Shown here one piece after another: positions 52,904 to 63,209 of a DNA stretch of 64,000 nucleotides. Origin of the DNA: UBA10349 sp003485905 (GTDB lineage Bacteria; Pseudomonadota; Gammaproteobacteria; Arenicellales; Arenicellaceae); NCBI GenBank assembly GCA_943787185.1, contig CALSLL010000003.1, positions 248,001 through 312,000 of the forward strand, in the 5' to 3' direction. Made by a program: the position numbers and the translations under genes. Numbering within the stretch: position 1 is the first letter of the stretch; each line of letters opens with the position of its first letter. A model generated the notes under the pieces. It searched no databases, was not told where the DNA came from, and was given only the letters and a program-made list of their open reading frames with translations.

Positions 52904-54208
52904 CTAAAAAGGCGTTTGTTCAGTTACTGATTGATATGCGAGTATATCACCGACCAGCAAAAACGAACCGAAAACTATTAGCAGATCGTCATCTTTCAAG
53001 TATTTCGTCAATTCGCTCCAAAGTTCACGACCATTACCCTCACCAATTACATCGGCAGACGCATTCTGGGCCTTCGTTGCTCGATCAAGACATTCTGTTA
53101 AGCCCCCAGCAGCAAACGCTCTAGGTGAATCCAATTCAGCGATCATCCACTTATCAACGTATTTAACAATATGCTCCAATGCTGGACTAACTGACTTGTC
53201 TGCGAGCATTCCAAATATAGCGTATACCGTACCGGTTACTTTCAGTGTCTGTATAAAATTTGCTAACGATCGAACCGAATCTTCGTTATGGGCAACGTCT
53301 AGAATAATTTGAGGTGATTCCGAATAAACCTGCTTACGACCTAATATAGTTGCGTGGCTAAACGCTTTCTCGAACACGTGATCAGAAACATGAAAACGCT
53401 GCTGCACATTCAAGAGAGTGGCCACGCACGTAGCATTCGTCAACTGCTCTGCGCCACCTGTAAATGGCGTTGTGTAACTGCCACGATACTCCCCAGTTGC
53501 ATTAGTCAGTAAAAATCTATCGTTTTTCTCGACATAATCGAAGTCCCGACCAAGCAATAACATACGTGCACCAACGATTTCTGCGCGCTCAAGCACTGAT
53601 CGCGGTACATCTCGATCACCGCAGATTACGAGTTGATCCGTGCGCATTAAACCAGCTTTTTCACCCCCAATTTTCTCGCGAGTATTGCCCAGCAACTTAG
53701 TATGATCTAAAGCTATATTGGTTAATAACAAAACGTCTGCATTAAGTAGGTTCATAACATCCAGCCTCCCACCCAATCCGGCCTCTAGCACCAGCACATC
53801 CAAATCCGCATCAACGAACACAACGAATGCGGCTAGTGAAGTAAATTCAAAAAACGTTAACGGCTCGCTGCCGCGCGCGCGCTCCACACAATCAAACGCT
53901 AAAAGAAGTGCCTCGTCACTAACCTCCACTCCGTTCACCCGAATTCGCTCATTAAATCTAACAAGATGCGGAGACGTATAACTGCCCACCGATATATCTG
54001 CGTATTGAAATACTTGCGTGAGTAGCTCTACGCAGCTGCCTTTGCCATTAGTTCCAGCGACGGTGATCAAAAATGGTAGCTTGTCGGTCAGTTTTAACCT
54101 GTCGAGTACCTTCCTAGGTCTACTTAGATCAAATTCCATCTCTTGTGGGTGCAAAGATTGAATATGTTCAACCCACGTCTCAACAGTAGCGATTTGCTTA
54201 CCAATCAT
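52904..54208 (-). CDS. folC: Bifunctional folylpolyglutamate synthase/dihydrofolate synthase
   Basis: Adds glutamate residues to folate and makes dihydrofolate. The P-loop TVAGTNGKGSCVELL is near residue 47, the omega loop and YTSPHLVRFNERIRVNG follow, and ILDVAHNEDSVRSL is the second-domain motif. 434 residues. In pseudomonads accD lies between trpF and folC; here only 27 bases separate them. Confidence 0.94.
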   Translation of the reverse strand: MIGKQIATVETWVEHIQSLHPQEMEFDLSRPRKVLDRLKLTDKLPFLITVAGTNGKGSCVELLTQVFQYADISVGSYTSPHLVRFNERIRVNGVEVSDEALLLAFDCVERARGSEPLTFFEFTSLAAFVVFVDADLDVLVLEAGLGGRLDVMNLLNADVLLLTNIALDHTKLLGNTREKIGGEKAGLMRTDQLVICGDRDVPRSVLERAEIVGARMLLLGRDFDYVEKNDRFLLTNATGEYRGSYTTPFTGGAEQLTNATCVATLLNVQQRFHVSDHVFEKAFSHATILGRKQVYSESPQIILDVAHNEDSVRSLANFIQTLKVTGTVYAIFGMLADKSVSPALEHIVKYVDKWMIAELDSPRAFAAGGLTECLDRATKAQNASADVIGEGNGRELWSELTKYLKDDDLLIVFGSFLLVGDILAYQSVTEQTPF

Positions 54209-54235
54209 TCAATACAATCGCCCAGAGGCGCCTTA

Positions 54236-54862
54236 TCAATTGGTCCGTAGGGCCTCTATTTGCTCGAAGCTAGCGACTAGTTTATCTGGATCTTTTCTAC
54301 CTGGTTCGCTCTCAACACCACTATTAAGATCCACCGCATAAGGGTTTAATTGCTTTATGGGCTCTTGCAAATACTCTGGACCTAAGCCACCAGCTAAAAT
54401 CAGTCTTGCCAGAGTCTCCGTAGGCCATGCTGCAAAATCAAAAGCTTGTCCTGTACCGCCATAACTCTGCTCGGAACGAGAATCTAATAAAAATGCGCGC
54501 GCCGAGACGTAGCCTAGATCATTAGCGTTTAACTCCCTAGAACGCTCTGCTGACAGCGCCTTTATATACGGCAAGCCTAAAGTCTCAGCAAATTCAGGGC
54601 TTTCATCACCGTGCAATTGAATAAGATCAAGATGAACTTCTTTTTGTATCTGATGGACTTTCTGTGCTTCCGTATTCACAAAAACGCCTACTAGATCGAC
54701 AAATGCAGGCACAATTTTTCTAATCTGTTTTGCGACGTTTAAATCAACAAATCGCGGGCTAGCAGGGTGAAAAATAAGACCGACTGCATCAGCACCCAAG
54801 TCTACGGCCAACATCGCATCCTCGACTCTGGTAATTCCACAAATTTTTATTCGTGTGCGCAT
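54236..54862 (-). CDS. trpF: Phosphoribosylanthranilate isomerase
   Basis: Tryptophan synthesis, an Amadori isomerisation in a (beta/alpha)8 barrel. RIKICGITRVEDAMLAVD near the start holds the catalytic Cys, and LILAGGLGPEYL and DLNSGVESEPGRKD complete the barrel end. The ATG at 54862 gives 208 residues; a GTG at 54877 overlapping the truA stop and a TTG at 54880 are alternatives. Confidence 0.92.
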   Translation of the reverse strand: MRTRIKICGITRVEDAMLAVDLGADAVGLIFHPASPRFVDLNVAKQIRKIVPAFVDLVGVFVNTEAQKVHQIQKEVHLDLIQLHGDESPEFAETLGLPYIKALSAERSRELNANDLGYVSARAFLLDSRSEQSYGGTGQAFDFAAWPTETLARLILAGGLGPEYLQEPIKQLNPYAVDLNSGVESEPGRKDPDKLVASFEQIEALRTN

Positions 54863-54873
54863 ATTCAACTTAA

Positions 54874-55677
54874 TCACCAAAATATTACTGGCTCTGGTAT
54901 CGGCATATTAATCGCATATCCCGATGGATACTCAACTTTAGTCAAATATAGCCCCTCAGGACGTGCAGTAACACCTCCTTTAGTTCTGTCTTTTGCCTGT
55001 AATACAGTGGTCGCCCACTCTACTGGCTTCTCACCAGCACCAATTGCAAGAAGCACCCCGGCCAGATTTCTAACCATGTGCTGTAAAAAAGCATTTGCTA
55101 CAACATCAATCCAAATCCAAGACCCAGCCGAGCCTACCTCCAACTTACTAATCGTTCTAACCGGTGAACGTGCCTGGCACCCTGCAGCACGAAAAGAACT
55201 ATAGTCATTCTCACCAACTAATAACATCGCAGCTTGCTGCATTGCCGGTACATCAATGCTGCGATATTCATGGGTGACCAATTTACGATACACCGCACTA
55301 GCAATAGGTTGATTCAATACAATATAACGATAGCTCCGTCTAATAGCTTTAAATCGCGCGTGAAAATCGAAACCTACCTGCTGGGCAGCCCGCAATCGAA
55401 TATCAGTCGGCAGAGCAGTATTAGAACCTAGAACCCAAGCACGATCCGTTCGCTTTACAGGACTATCAAAATGAATGACCTGGCCGGTAGCATGCACGCC
55501 GCTATCGGTCCGACCCGCAGTAACGATAGAAATACTGTCGCCAGCCACCTCTGATAGTGCCTGTTCTACGCATCTCTGCACAGTTCGCTCACCATCCTGA
55601 GCCTGCCATCCTTTAAATTCACTGCCGTGGTATTCGACGACGGCCGCATACCGTGCGATTGGATCTGTTTGGGCCAA
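54874..55677 (-). CDS. truA: tRNA pseudouridine(38-40) synthase TruA
   Basis: Modifies U38-U40 in the anticodon arm. The catalytic Asp is in AGRTDSGVHATGQVIHF near residue 60; FHARFKAIRRSYRYIVLN and NAFLQHMVRNLAG are other family motifs. 267 residues. It follows fimV at a distance of 100 bases, the conserved order. Confidence 0.95.
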   Translation of the reverse strand: MAQTDPIARYAAVVEYHGSEFKGWQAQDGERTVQRCVEQALSEVAGDSISIVTAGRTDSGVHATGQVIHFDSPVKRTDRAWVLGSNTALPTDIRLRAAQQVGFDFHARFKAIRRSYRYIVLNQPIASAVYRKLVTHEYRSIDVPAMQQAAMLLVGENDYSSFRAAGCQARSPVRTISKLEVGSAGSWIWIDVVANAFLQHMVRNLAGVLLAIGAGEKPVEWATTVLQAKDRTKGGVTARPEGLYLTKVEYPSGYAINMPIPEPVIFW

Positions 55678-55777
55678 GGTATTAATTAACAGCGTGTACG
55701 GTGTTTAATAATGAAAAAATTCACGTCTGATAATAGAACTCGAAATGCTAGCCACGAAATAGCCAGTACTTACTTAA

Positions 55778-58700
55778 TCAAACGTTCAAATCTGACAAGA
55801 TCCCGGCTGCCTGTTTCTTTTGATTGGGGTCCCCATAATCCATCACATCTTTCAGAATTTGACCTGCACCTTCACGATCCCCTAGTTCTACATACACCTT
55901 AGCTAAATCCAATTGTGTTTGTATGTCTTCAGAATCCAGAGCTGGGCTCTCACTAAGATCACTAGCAGTTTCACTTAACATTAGATCGGATAGTTCGCTG
56001 AGCTCACCCACAGCAGTAGCATCAGGTGTTAACATTTCAGAATAATGTTCAATGCTTTCCGCTAGATCAAGATTAAAATCGCTATCTAGTGATGATGAAT
56101 CACTCGTGGACAGACTCTCAACGGACAGCTCACTATTTAATTGAGTGCTCGCTTGTAGATTTTCTACCTCTGTATCGAACGCCAACGCGGTACTGCTTAA
56201 ATCTTCGCTGAATTGAATCGATGCACTTGAACCAACATCATTCAACGATGACGGTTCCTCTAAATTGATAGTCGAGACATCTACATTCATAGGCAAATCA
56301 TCCAACATTGAGGGTATCTCAAGGGACTCACTCACAGATTGTTGGCTTGTAACGGTATCCGTATCGAACTCTAGAACCGAATCCTTACCTGCGGTCGGCA
56401 TCTCCAAATCTGAACCAAGGGGCAACGTAGACTCAACCCCAAAAAAGGAACTTGATTCAATACCAGGTGTCTGCAGCAAAACCTCATCTTCAGAACTTTG
56501 CGCAGATATAGTTTCTGCTTGATTTTTATCTTCGCCGGTATCTAAATAGCTAGCGGCGGTTTCAATATCTGCTGCAACCTTGTCACCGTACTCGGATAAA
56601 TTCTCAACACGGCTATCAAAGGAATCGCTATCAAGCATACTTGGAGATTCAATCTTTTGTCCCGTCGGATCAAGAATATCCACGGATGACATTTCCTCAA
56701 TAACTGATTTAACTTCAATAACAACATCACTAAACTTTGAAGTCGTCTCTACTTCACCTTTTATTTCAGAAGCTAAAGTAGACGATGACCCAATCGCATC
56801 CAAGTCTGCATTTATCGTAACCGGCGAAGCATCCTCATTTGCGCTGTCAAAATCCAAACTGCTTGGGCTGTTAAGACTGTCAGACATAACGCTTCCAGAT
56901 TCGACGCCTTCTACGCTAGCCTGATCATTTCCAAGCACACTTACCTGCTCAGACGCTTTCTCAGTTATACCTAAACCCTCTAAAGAGTCCACTTCAAGTA
57001 GCGAGCTAAGCCGCTCCATAACGTCGCCAGTACTGGCGAAAATAGGGTTGGTTAACTCCAACCCCTGGCCCATCTTGACTACTTTTCGCCAAAGCTTATC
57101 TTCAGAAACTTTCTTATCTGCATAGAATTGCTCAGCAAGACTTTCAAATTCAGCCTTATTCTCATGTTTATGATAAATCTCGAGTAATTTAACCCGGATA
57201 TCAAAACGATCATTCGAGCGTTTCAGACCTTCTTTTAATACCTCGATGGCTTGATCATCGCGTCCATAAGCGAGGTAAACTTCTGCCTCAGCCAATGGAT
57301 CTACATCATCTGAGTGTACCGTTGCTGCATCATCATTATAGACAGTTAAAAAGGAGGAATCCTTACCCTGAACGCGGCCTTCGTCAGGCTCATCATCGTC
57401 GAGATCAACTCCATCGTGCACACTGTGCAAATCAAATTGACTATGCGCCCCGTCAACTGCAACCGAAAGCATACTATGCTCAAACTCCTCTTGAGCCCTA
57501 CGACGTCGCAAAAATAACAGCGCGCAAAGTGCGGCAATAGCTGCGCCAATGATTCCCATCGTCGTTGTATTCTGAAAATCGATTTCCGGCAGGTAACCCC
57601 GCAATCGATCAAGCCAGCTTTGTTCGTTGATAATAAGCAATGGTGCCGGACTTGCACTTTCGGCAACTCCACCACCGGCTATTGATTCATCTACAACGGC
57701 ACGACCGTTGCTAATGTTCCCTGCTGCCCCATTAGTGTTTGAATCAGTCGTGTTCGCAGGTGAGGCCCCAACACCAACCAAGCTTGGGGGTGTTTCACTT
57801 TCAGAAGGTGCGCTAGCAATAATTTCAGCCTGTGTACCTGCAGGCTGGGTTTGCGTAGTAGGCCCAGCGGAAGTCGCTGTACTTAACCCCTGCTGCAAGG
57901 CTGCCAATGTCGGGTCTTCCAAAGCAATCAATTGATTCACTTCGTCTAACTGAATTTTCAACAATTCAAGACGTTCACGCAACTCGCTATTTTCAAGTTG
58001 GCTAGACAGTAAAGAAGACTCAAGTCCCGAAATTTCACTTTGCAAAGCAAGCGTGTCATCAGTTACACCGCTACTTGATTGACCAGCACCTTCAGCAGAA
58101 CCGATACGAAATTGATCTTGTGTAGTCGCCCCACTACCATTCGCTGCGGATTGGGCACTAATTTCCCCAACCCTACCTTGTGACGCATTAGTTGGTGTAT
58201 CTGACGAAACGTAGGTAGGAGCCACCCTGCCTCTGTCAGACAAATATCCTTGCCATTCACCTTGTTGCTCTTGAAATACTTGAACGGCAAGCTCTCTCGA
58301 TACATTTCGGATATCTTCTAGGCTATCTACTCGCAATATTTCACCCTTTTTCAAGAGATTCATATTCCCATTTATAAACGCATCCTGATTATCGCGATGC
58401 AGTACATACAGTGTTTGGTAATAACCAAGTTCTGGGTAAACTTGCTGTAACTGGGATGCAATCCCGCTTAGGGTTTCTCCAGCCTCTATCGGACCATATA
58501 CCCCAAACGCTTCATCGACCGGTAATGCCTGAACATTTGACTCCTGACCGTATGACTCCAAGTTCCCTGAATAATTATAATCGTTTGAGGTGGAATTAGA
58601 GGACTGATTCAATGCTGACGTTGTTGACTCCGAAACAAGGGGAACTGATTCGGTCTCGCTGAAAACCGCTTGGCTTTCAGCGGTAGAATAATTCGCTGAG

Positions 58701-59200
58701 CTAAACTCATCTCGTATACGCGGCGCCATTACCGGCGCAGGTGCCTGAGAGCTATAAACCGGAGGGTCTATAAGAGCGGTATATTCCCGCAACAATGACC
58801 CACCATCCCACTCGGCTCTAAGTAGAATATGTAGAAACGGTTCGCGCATTTGAGATTCGCTAGAAATTCTAAGCCAATTTTTCCCATTCTCTGGCAGCAC
58901 GTCGAATTGAATCTCGTCCATAAACTCTGGTCTGCTAATCCCAGCAATAGAAAACTCCTTACGGCTAGCGAGATCAAATACCACCTGTTCTAGATCGTCG
59001 GTTCCCGGGTCTAAAATTAATTCCACTCGCAGGTCGAGCGGCTCATCAAGAAAGGAGTTAACCGTAAGATTCCCTAACCCAAGAGCTTGAGCTTGGGATG
59101 AAAACAAAAATATCTGCGCAGTGACTACGGCAGTCACAGAAAAGCCCAAACGGAACGCCCTACGTATCGGCGGGCCTAGGCTAAATCTAAAAATACGCAT
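55778..59200 (-). CDS. fimV: FimV/HubP-type polar hub protein
   Basis: Inner-membrane protein of 1140 residues that organises the cell pole and supports type IV pili and twitching motility. Order: signal peptide (about 1-40), N-terminal FimV domain (GLGNLTVNSFLDEPLDLRVEL), LysM domain near 230-300 (AGETLSGIASQLQQVYP), a coiled coil near 390, one membrane helix (TMGIIGAAIAALCALLFL, about 552-570), a long acidic Ser-rich cytoplasmic region, and the conserved C-terminal TPR (LDLAKVYVELGDREGAGQIL). No frame defect despite its length. Confidence 0.94.
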   Translation of the reverse strand: MRIFRFSLGPPIRRAFRLGFSVTAVVTAQIFLFSSQAQALGLGNLTVNSFLDEPLDLRVELILDPGTDDLEQVVFDLASRKEFSIAGISRPEFMDEIQFDVLPENGKNWLRISSESQMREPFLHILLRAEWDGGSLLREYTALIDPPVYSSQAPAPVMAPRIRDEFSSANYSTAESQAVFSETESVPLVSESTTSALNQSSNSTSNDYNYSGNLESYGQESNVQALPVDEAFGVYGPIEAGETLSGIASQLQQVYPELGYYQTLYVLHRDNQDAFINGNMNLLKKGEILRVDSLEDIRNVSRELAVQVFQEQQGEWQGYLSDRGRVAPTYVSSDTPTNASQGRVGEISAQSAANGSGATTQDQFRIGSAEGAGQSSSGVTDDTLALQSEISGLESSLLSSQLENSELRERLELLKIQLDEVNQLIALEDPTLAALQQGLSTATSAGPTTQTQPAGTQAEIIASAPSESETPPSLVGVGASPANTTDSNTNGAAGNISNGRAVVDESIAGGGVAESASPAPLLIINEQSWLDRLRGYLPEIDFQNTTTMGIIGAAIAALCALLFLRRRRAQEEFEHSMLSVAVDGAHSQFDLHSVHDGVDLDDDEPDEGRVQGKDSSFLTVYNDDAATVHSDDVDPLAEAEVYLAYGRDDQAIEVLKEGLKRSNDRFDIRVKLLEIYHKHENKAEFESLAEQFYADKKVSEDKLWRKVVKMGQGLELTNPIFASTGDVMERLSSLLEVDSLEGLGITEKASEQVSVLGNDQASVEGVESGSVMSDSLNSPSSLDFDSANEDASPVTINADLDAIGSSSTLASEIKGEVETTSKFSDVVIEVKSVIEEMSSVDILDPTGQKIESPSMLDSDSFDSRVENLSEYGDKVAADIETAASYLDTGEDKNQAETISAQSSEDEVLLQTPGIESSSFFGVESTLPLGSDLEMPTAGKDSVLEFDTDTVTSQQSVSESLEIPSMLDDLPMNVDVSTINLEEPSSLNDVGSSASIQFSEDLSSTALAFDTEVENLQASTQLNSELSVESLSTSDSSSLDSDFNLDLAESIEHYSEMLTPDATAVGELSELSDLMLSETASDLSESPALDSEDIQTQLDLAKVYVELGDREGAGQILKDVMDYGDPNQKKQAAGILSDLNV

Positions 59201-59402
59201 ATCGAAATCCGTTTATAACTGCTGCCATATTGAGTTTATCAAACGCTCTCTCAAACACCACTTTTACGCAAAGCGACACCCAAAATAACAAATCAATTTT
59301 CCCCAAAATATTAGCAGGTTACCGAAAAACATTCACAAATGACGTTACCTTATCAATACTTGAATGTCTAGGTGAAGATCGTCATACACACGTGTTTTCA
59401 AC

Positions 59403-60425
59403 CTATAAATATTCAGCGACTAATACTTCCGCAATTTGCACACTGTTAGTTGCAGCACCCTTACGAACATTATCCGACACAACCCATAAATTAAGACCAA
59501 GATCGTAGGATATATCCTCTCGAATTCTTCCGACAAACACACCGTCATGATTCACGGCATTACCTACGGCGGTGGGGTAACCTCCATCTACACGCTCATC
59601 AACGACTACCACACCAGGGGCATTTTCAAGCAATTCTCGGGCCATTTCCGCAGTGATTTTTTCACGTGTTTCAATATGCACAGCCTCTGAATGGCCGAAG
59701 AACACGGGAATCCGAACGGCCGTGGGGTTAACAGTTATATCTGGATCCTCAAAAATCTTCTGAGTCTCCCACACCATTTTCATTTCTTCTTTGGTGTATC
59801 CGTTTTCCTGAAACACATCTATCTGAGGTATTGCATTAAAAGCAATTTGGCAGGGATAGACTTTTGTCTCTATGTCCTTGCCACTTAACAATGCCGCAGT
59901 TTGACCCGCAAGCTCCTCCATGGCTTCCTTTCCTGTACCTGAGACTGCCTGATAGGTCGCAACATTAATTCGAGTAATTCCTACCGCATCGTAAATTGGT
60001 TTCAAAGCCACCAACATTTGGATCGTAGAGCAATTAGGATTCGCAATAATGCCGTGCGCATGATAACTCGCAATCGCATGTGCATTAACCTCTGGCACTA
60101 CTAGCGGGATCTCATCGTGGTATCGAAAATGCGACGTATTGTCAATGACTACGCAATCAGCGGACGCTGCCTTTGGTGCATAAACTTCAGAAATGCTACC
60201 ACCGGCAGAGAAAAGACCAATCTGAACCTTAGCAAAATCAAAAGTTGCCAAATTTTCTACTACAACAGATTGGCCATTAAATTGTTTGCGCTGCCCAGCA
60301 GATCGCTCGCTCGCCAACAAATAAAGCTTTCCAACTGGGAACTGCCGCTGCTCAAGTACCTGCAGCATAGTTTCACCAACCGCACCTGTCGCACCAACGA
60401 TCGCGATATCGTAGGTTTTCAACAT
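59403..60425 (-). CDS. asd: Aspartate-semialdehyde dehydrogenase
   Basis: NADPH-dependent step giving aspartate semialdehyde for lysine, methionine and threonine. NADP motif GATGAVGETMLQVLEQRQFP is at the start; active-site Cys132 lies in ANPNCSTIQ, and GHSEAVHIET carries the active His. 340 residues. It is upstream of fimV, as in pseudomonads, and divergent from the next gene. Confidence 0.96.
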   Translation of the reverse strand: MLKTYDIAIVGATGAVGETMLQVLEQRQFPVGKLYLLASERSAGQRKQFNGQSVVVENLATFDFAKVQIGLFSAGGSISEVYAPKAASADCVVIDNTSHFRYHDEIPLVVPEVNAHAIASYHAHGIIANPNCSTIQMLVALKPIYDAVGITRINVATYQAVSGTGKEAMEELAGQTAALLSGKDIETKVYPCQIAFNAIPQIDVFQENGYTKEEMKMVWETQKIFEDPDITVNPTAVRIPVFFGHSEAVHIETREKITAEMARELLENAPGVVVVDERVDGGYPTAVGNAVNHDGVFVGRIREDISYDLGLNLWVVSDNVRKGAATNSVQIAEVLVAEYL

Positions 60426-60616
60426 ACAACGCCTCTACATCTTAAAGTGGTTAAATATCACAAAATTATCGCCCAATCATGCTCCAATAAACAACAGCAC
60501 AATTCAGGGCTATTTAGGCGCGCGATACTAGCATAGATACATAATATGATGCTGCCCCAAAAGCCCTTCGGTCATATCCCTTGACTTGATGAGTCTATTT
60601 CATAGACCATTAAACT

Positions 60617-61078
60617 ATGTCAGCGCAAAAGCAAAGCTTTAGACAAATTGTCGCCTTACTATCCAATCAATTTGGCAATCTAAATTTAGGCATAGACCAA
60701 AATGCCCACTCGCTTGATGAATTACTTCCTCTAGACGGCGTGCATCGCCAAGTCGTTCACAGCATGCTGCAAGGCATATATCAGCGAAATAAGTGTTTAT
60801 CGCTAGACTCGAATATCTTGCTCGGACAAACTTTTGATGCCTTAGGCGAACTGGCGTGGGAATTAAAATCAGCCAAACATGCCGAACTGGACGCCCTCAC
60901 TTTACTAGAACAAATTGGCGAGTACCTCGCTGAGCTTTGGTCATCCACCCAGCAAGGCCAGCTGGCTGAGAACCATTATTTTTCGGCTTCAAACTTGGTA
61001 GCAAACAACACTATAACCGCTAGTTCTGCGAACAAATCGAAGTCGCCTCGCCCAATAAAATTTCGCCTTCCTAGATAG
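60617..61078 (+). CDS. Hypothetical protein, unknown family
   Basis: 153 residues, mainly helical, no signal peptide or membrane segment, and a basic tail (NKSKSPRPIKFRLPR). I do not recognise a family. It is divergent from asd over 191 bases and convergent with ligA over 43 bases. The long clean frame and sensible codon pattern make it likely to be real. Confidence 0.6.
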   Translation: MSAQKQSFRQIVALLSNQFGNLNLGIDQNAHSLDELLPLDGVHRQVVHSMLQGIYQRNKCLSLDSNILLGQTFDALGELAWELKSAKHAELDALTLLEQIGEYLAELWSSTQQGQLAENHYFSASNLVANNTITASSANKSKSPRPIKFRLPR

Positions 61079-61121
61079 AGTTCGTTCATCGCCAAAGTAA
61101 TCGGCACAGTCACTATATAAG

Positions 61122-63206
61122 TCAATTAGATTGATTCTGCTCTAGCCATTCAGAAAACTCCTTTTCAGAAAGGATTGGAATACCGAGCTGTTGAGCTTTT
61201 GTTGCTTTACTTCCTGGAGCATCGCCAACTATGACTTTGGTGGTTTTTTTACTTACCGAACCAGTCACCTTTGCACCCAAATCACGCAGTAACTGCTGTG
61301 CCTCTGAGCGAGATATATTGGATAAAGCCCCTGTGACCACGACAACTTCCCCAACCAAAGGTAAATCGATTTGGTCTGGTTTCACTTTTTCTACCATTGC
61401 CCAGTTAATACCCGCTTTAAGTAGTTTGCTTAACACTAAATTATTTGCGGGTGATGCAAAAAACTCATAAATACTCTCTGCTACCACGGGACCAACATCG
61501 TCAATGGCAATCAGTTTTTCAATTGATGCAGCTTGAATATCTTCTATTGAAGTGAACTCTAGCGAAAGCTGACGAGCCGTCACCTCCCCAACGTGCATAA
61601 TGCCCAAGGCATAAATGAATCGCGCGAACGTAGTGCTTCGCGACGCAGCAATTGCGGCAATTAAGTTTTGAGCTGATTTTTCTGCAAACCTTTCTAAAGC
61701 TTCCAGCGATTCCACCTTCAAAGCATACAAACTTGCGATATCAACTATCAGTTCAGCCGCTAGTAATTGCTCAACCACCTTGTCGCCCAGGCCTTCAATG
61801 TCCATTGCCCGTCGGGATGCAAAATGCTTGATACGCTCTTTCTGCTGCGCACTGCAAACTAGATCGCCCATACATCTTACGACTACAAGCTGATCATCAA
61901 AATGCAACGGCGATCCGCACACCGGGCAACAATCAGGAAACTTAAATGGTATTAAGTTTAGATCGTCTGACCGGCTCGCCACCTTAACAATCTGAGGTAT
62001 CACATCACCTGCCCGCCTCACAATCACGGTATCGCCAACGCGAATATCTAAGCGCTCGATTTCGTCTCGATTATGCAGAGTAACATTTGAAACGGTAACC
62101 CCGCCCACGAACACAGGTTGCAGCCTTGCAACGGGTGTAACGGCCCCAGTTCTACCCACTTGAACATCGATATCGAGAACGGTAGTGCGCTCTTCCTGAG
62201 CAGGAAACTTATGCGCCACCGCCCAGCGCGGCGCTCGAGCCACGTAACCAAGTGCTTGCTGCTGGGAAGTAAGATTAACTTTATACACCACCCCATCAAT
62301 ATCGTATTTTAGTTCTGATCGTTGCTGTGAAAGTTCCTCGTAATAAGCAGACAATCCAGCAACCCCGGCGACGGTTTTTACCAAGGGTGATACTCGCAAA
62401 CCAAAATCACGAAACTTATTGAGTAAAGCATCTTGACTATTAAACTCAAAATCATCGGAATGCGCACCCACACCATAAAAGTAGATATCTAGCGGGCGAC
62501 TCGCTGTTATAGCTGAATCTAATTGCCGCAAGCTACCGGCGGCTGCATTTCTAGGATTGACAAATATTTTGCTTCCCAGAGCAAGCTGCATCGCGTTCAA
62601 TTCTGCAAACCCATTATGCGAAAGGAACACCTCACCCCGCACCTCTATATACTCCGGCGCAGCGCCCTTTAACCTCATTGGGACTGCCCGAATAGTTCTA
62701 ACGTTCTGTGAAATATCCTCGCCACTGACGCCATCTCCACGGGTTGCAGCGCTCACAAACACACCATCCCGATACAGAATATTAACCGCGAGACCATCCA
62801 GCTTGGGTTCTGCTACAAATTCCAGTTTTTCTGCTAGATCTTCGGCGGAAATGTCTTTAACCGGTAATTGTTCAACAACTCCAGAATCTAGTATTAATCG
62901 GCAAACGCGAGCTGCGAATGCCGTAAGTTCCTCACTGCTAAACACATTACCCAGCGATAACATTGCCTGCAGGTGTTGAATACTGGAAAATTCATCAGCC
63001 ACAGCTCCGCCCACCTTATTTGTTGGGGAGTCCGCACTTTTTAATTCTGGGTGATCCAGTTCCAACTGGGTCAACTCCCGCAATCGAAGGTCAAATTCGA
63101 TATCGGTCAGGTTAGGGTCGTCTAAAACGTAATAACGATAATTCGCGTCTTCAAGCTCCGCACGAAGCTCAGCGACTCTTTTAATTGTTGCGCCTAACCC
63201 GGTCAC
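61122..63206 (-). CDS. ligA: NAD-dependent DNA ligase LigA
   Basis: Seals nicks using NAD. The adenylated lysine is in VAEPKLDGLAVNILY (Lys135). Domains in order: Ia (NMN binding), adenylation domain, OB fold, zinc finger (CPVCGSPL ... CMGDLVC), HhH and a C-terminal BRCT (about 615-690, VVVTGALSNISRSEAQQ). 694 residues, slightly longer than average. It begins three bases downstream of the zipA-like gene, the conserved pair. Confidence 0.97.
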   Translation of the reverse strand: MTGLGATIKRVAELRAELEDANYRYYVLDDPNLTDIEFDLRLRELTQLELDHPELKSADSPTNKVGGAVADEFSSIQHLQAMLSLGNVFSSEELTAFAARVCRLILDSGVVEQLPVKDISAEDLAEKLEFVAEPKLDGLAVNILYRDGVFVSAATRGDGVSGEDISQNVRTIRAVPMRLKGAAPEYIEVRGEVFLSHNGFAELNAMQLALGSKIFVNPRNAAAGSLRQLDSAITASRPLDIYFYGVGAHSDDFEFNSQDALLNKFRDFGLRVSPLVKTVAGVAGLSAYYEELSQQRSELKYDIDGVVYKVNLTSQQQALGYVARAPRWAVAHKFPAQEERTTVLDIDVQVGRTGAVTPVARLQPVFVGGVTVSNVTLHNRDEIERLDIRVGDTVIVRRAGDVIPQIVKVASRSDDLNLIPFKFPDCCPVCGSPLHFDDQLVVVRCMGDLVCSAQQKERIKHFASRRAMDIEGLGDKVVEQLLAAELIVDIASLYALKVESLEALERFAEKSAQNLIAAIAASRSTTFARFIYALGIMHVGEVTARQLSLEFTSIEDIQAASIEKLIAIDDVGPVVAESIYEFFASPANNLVLSKLLKAGINWAMVEKVKPDQIDLPLVGEVVVVTGALSNISRSEAQQLLRDLGAKVTGSVSKKTTKVIVGDAPGSKATKAQQLGIPILSEKEFSEWLEQNQSN

Positions 63207-63209
63207 GCA

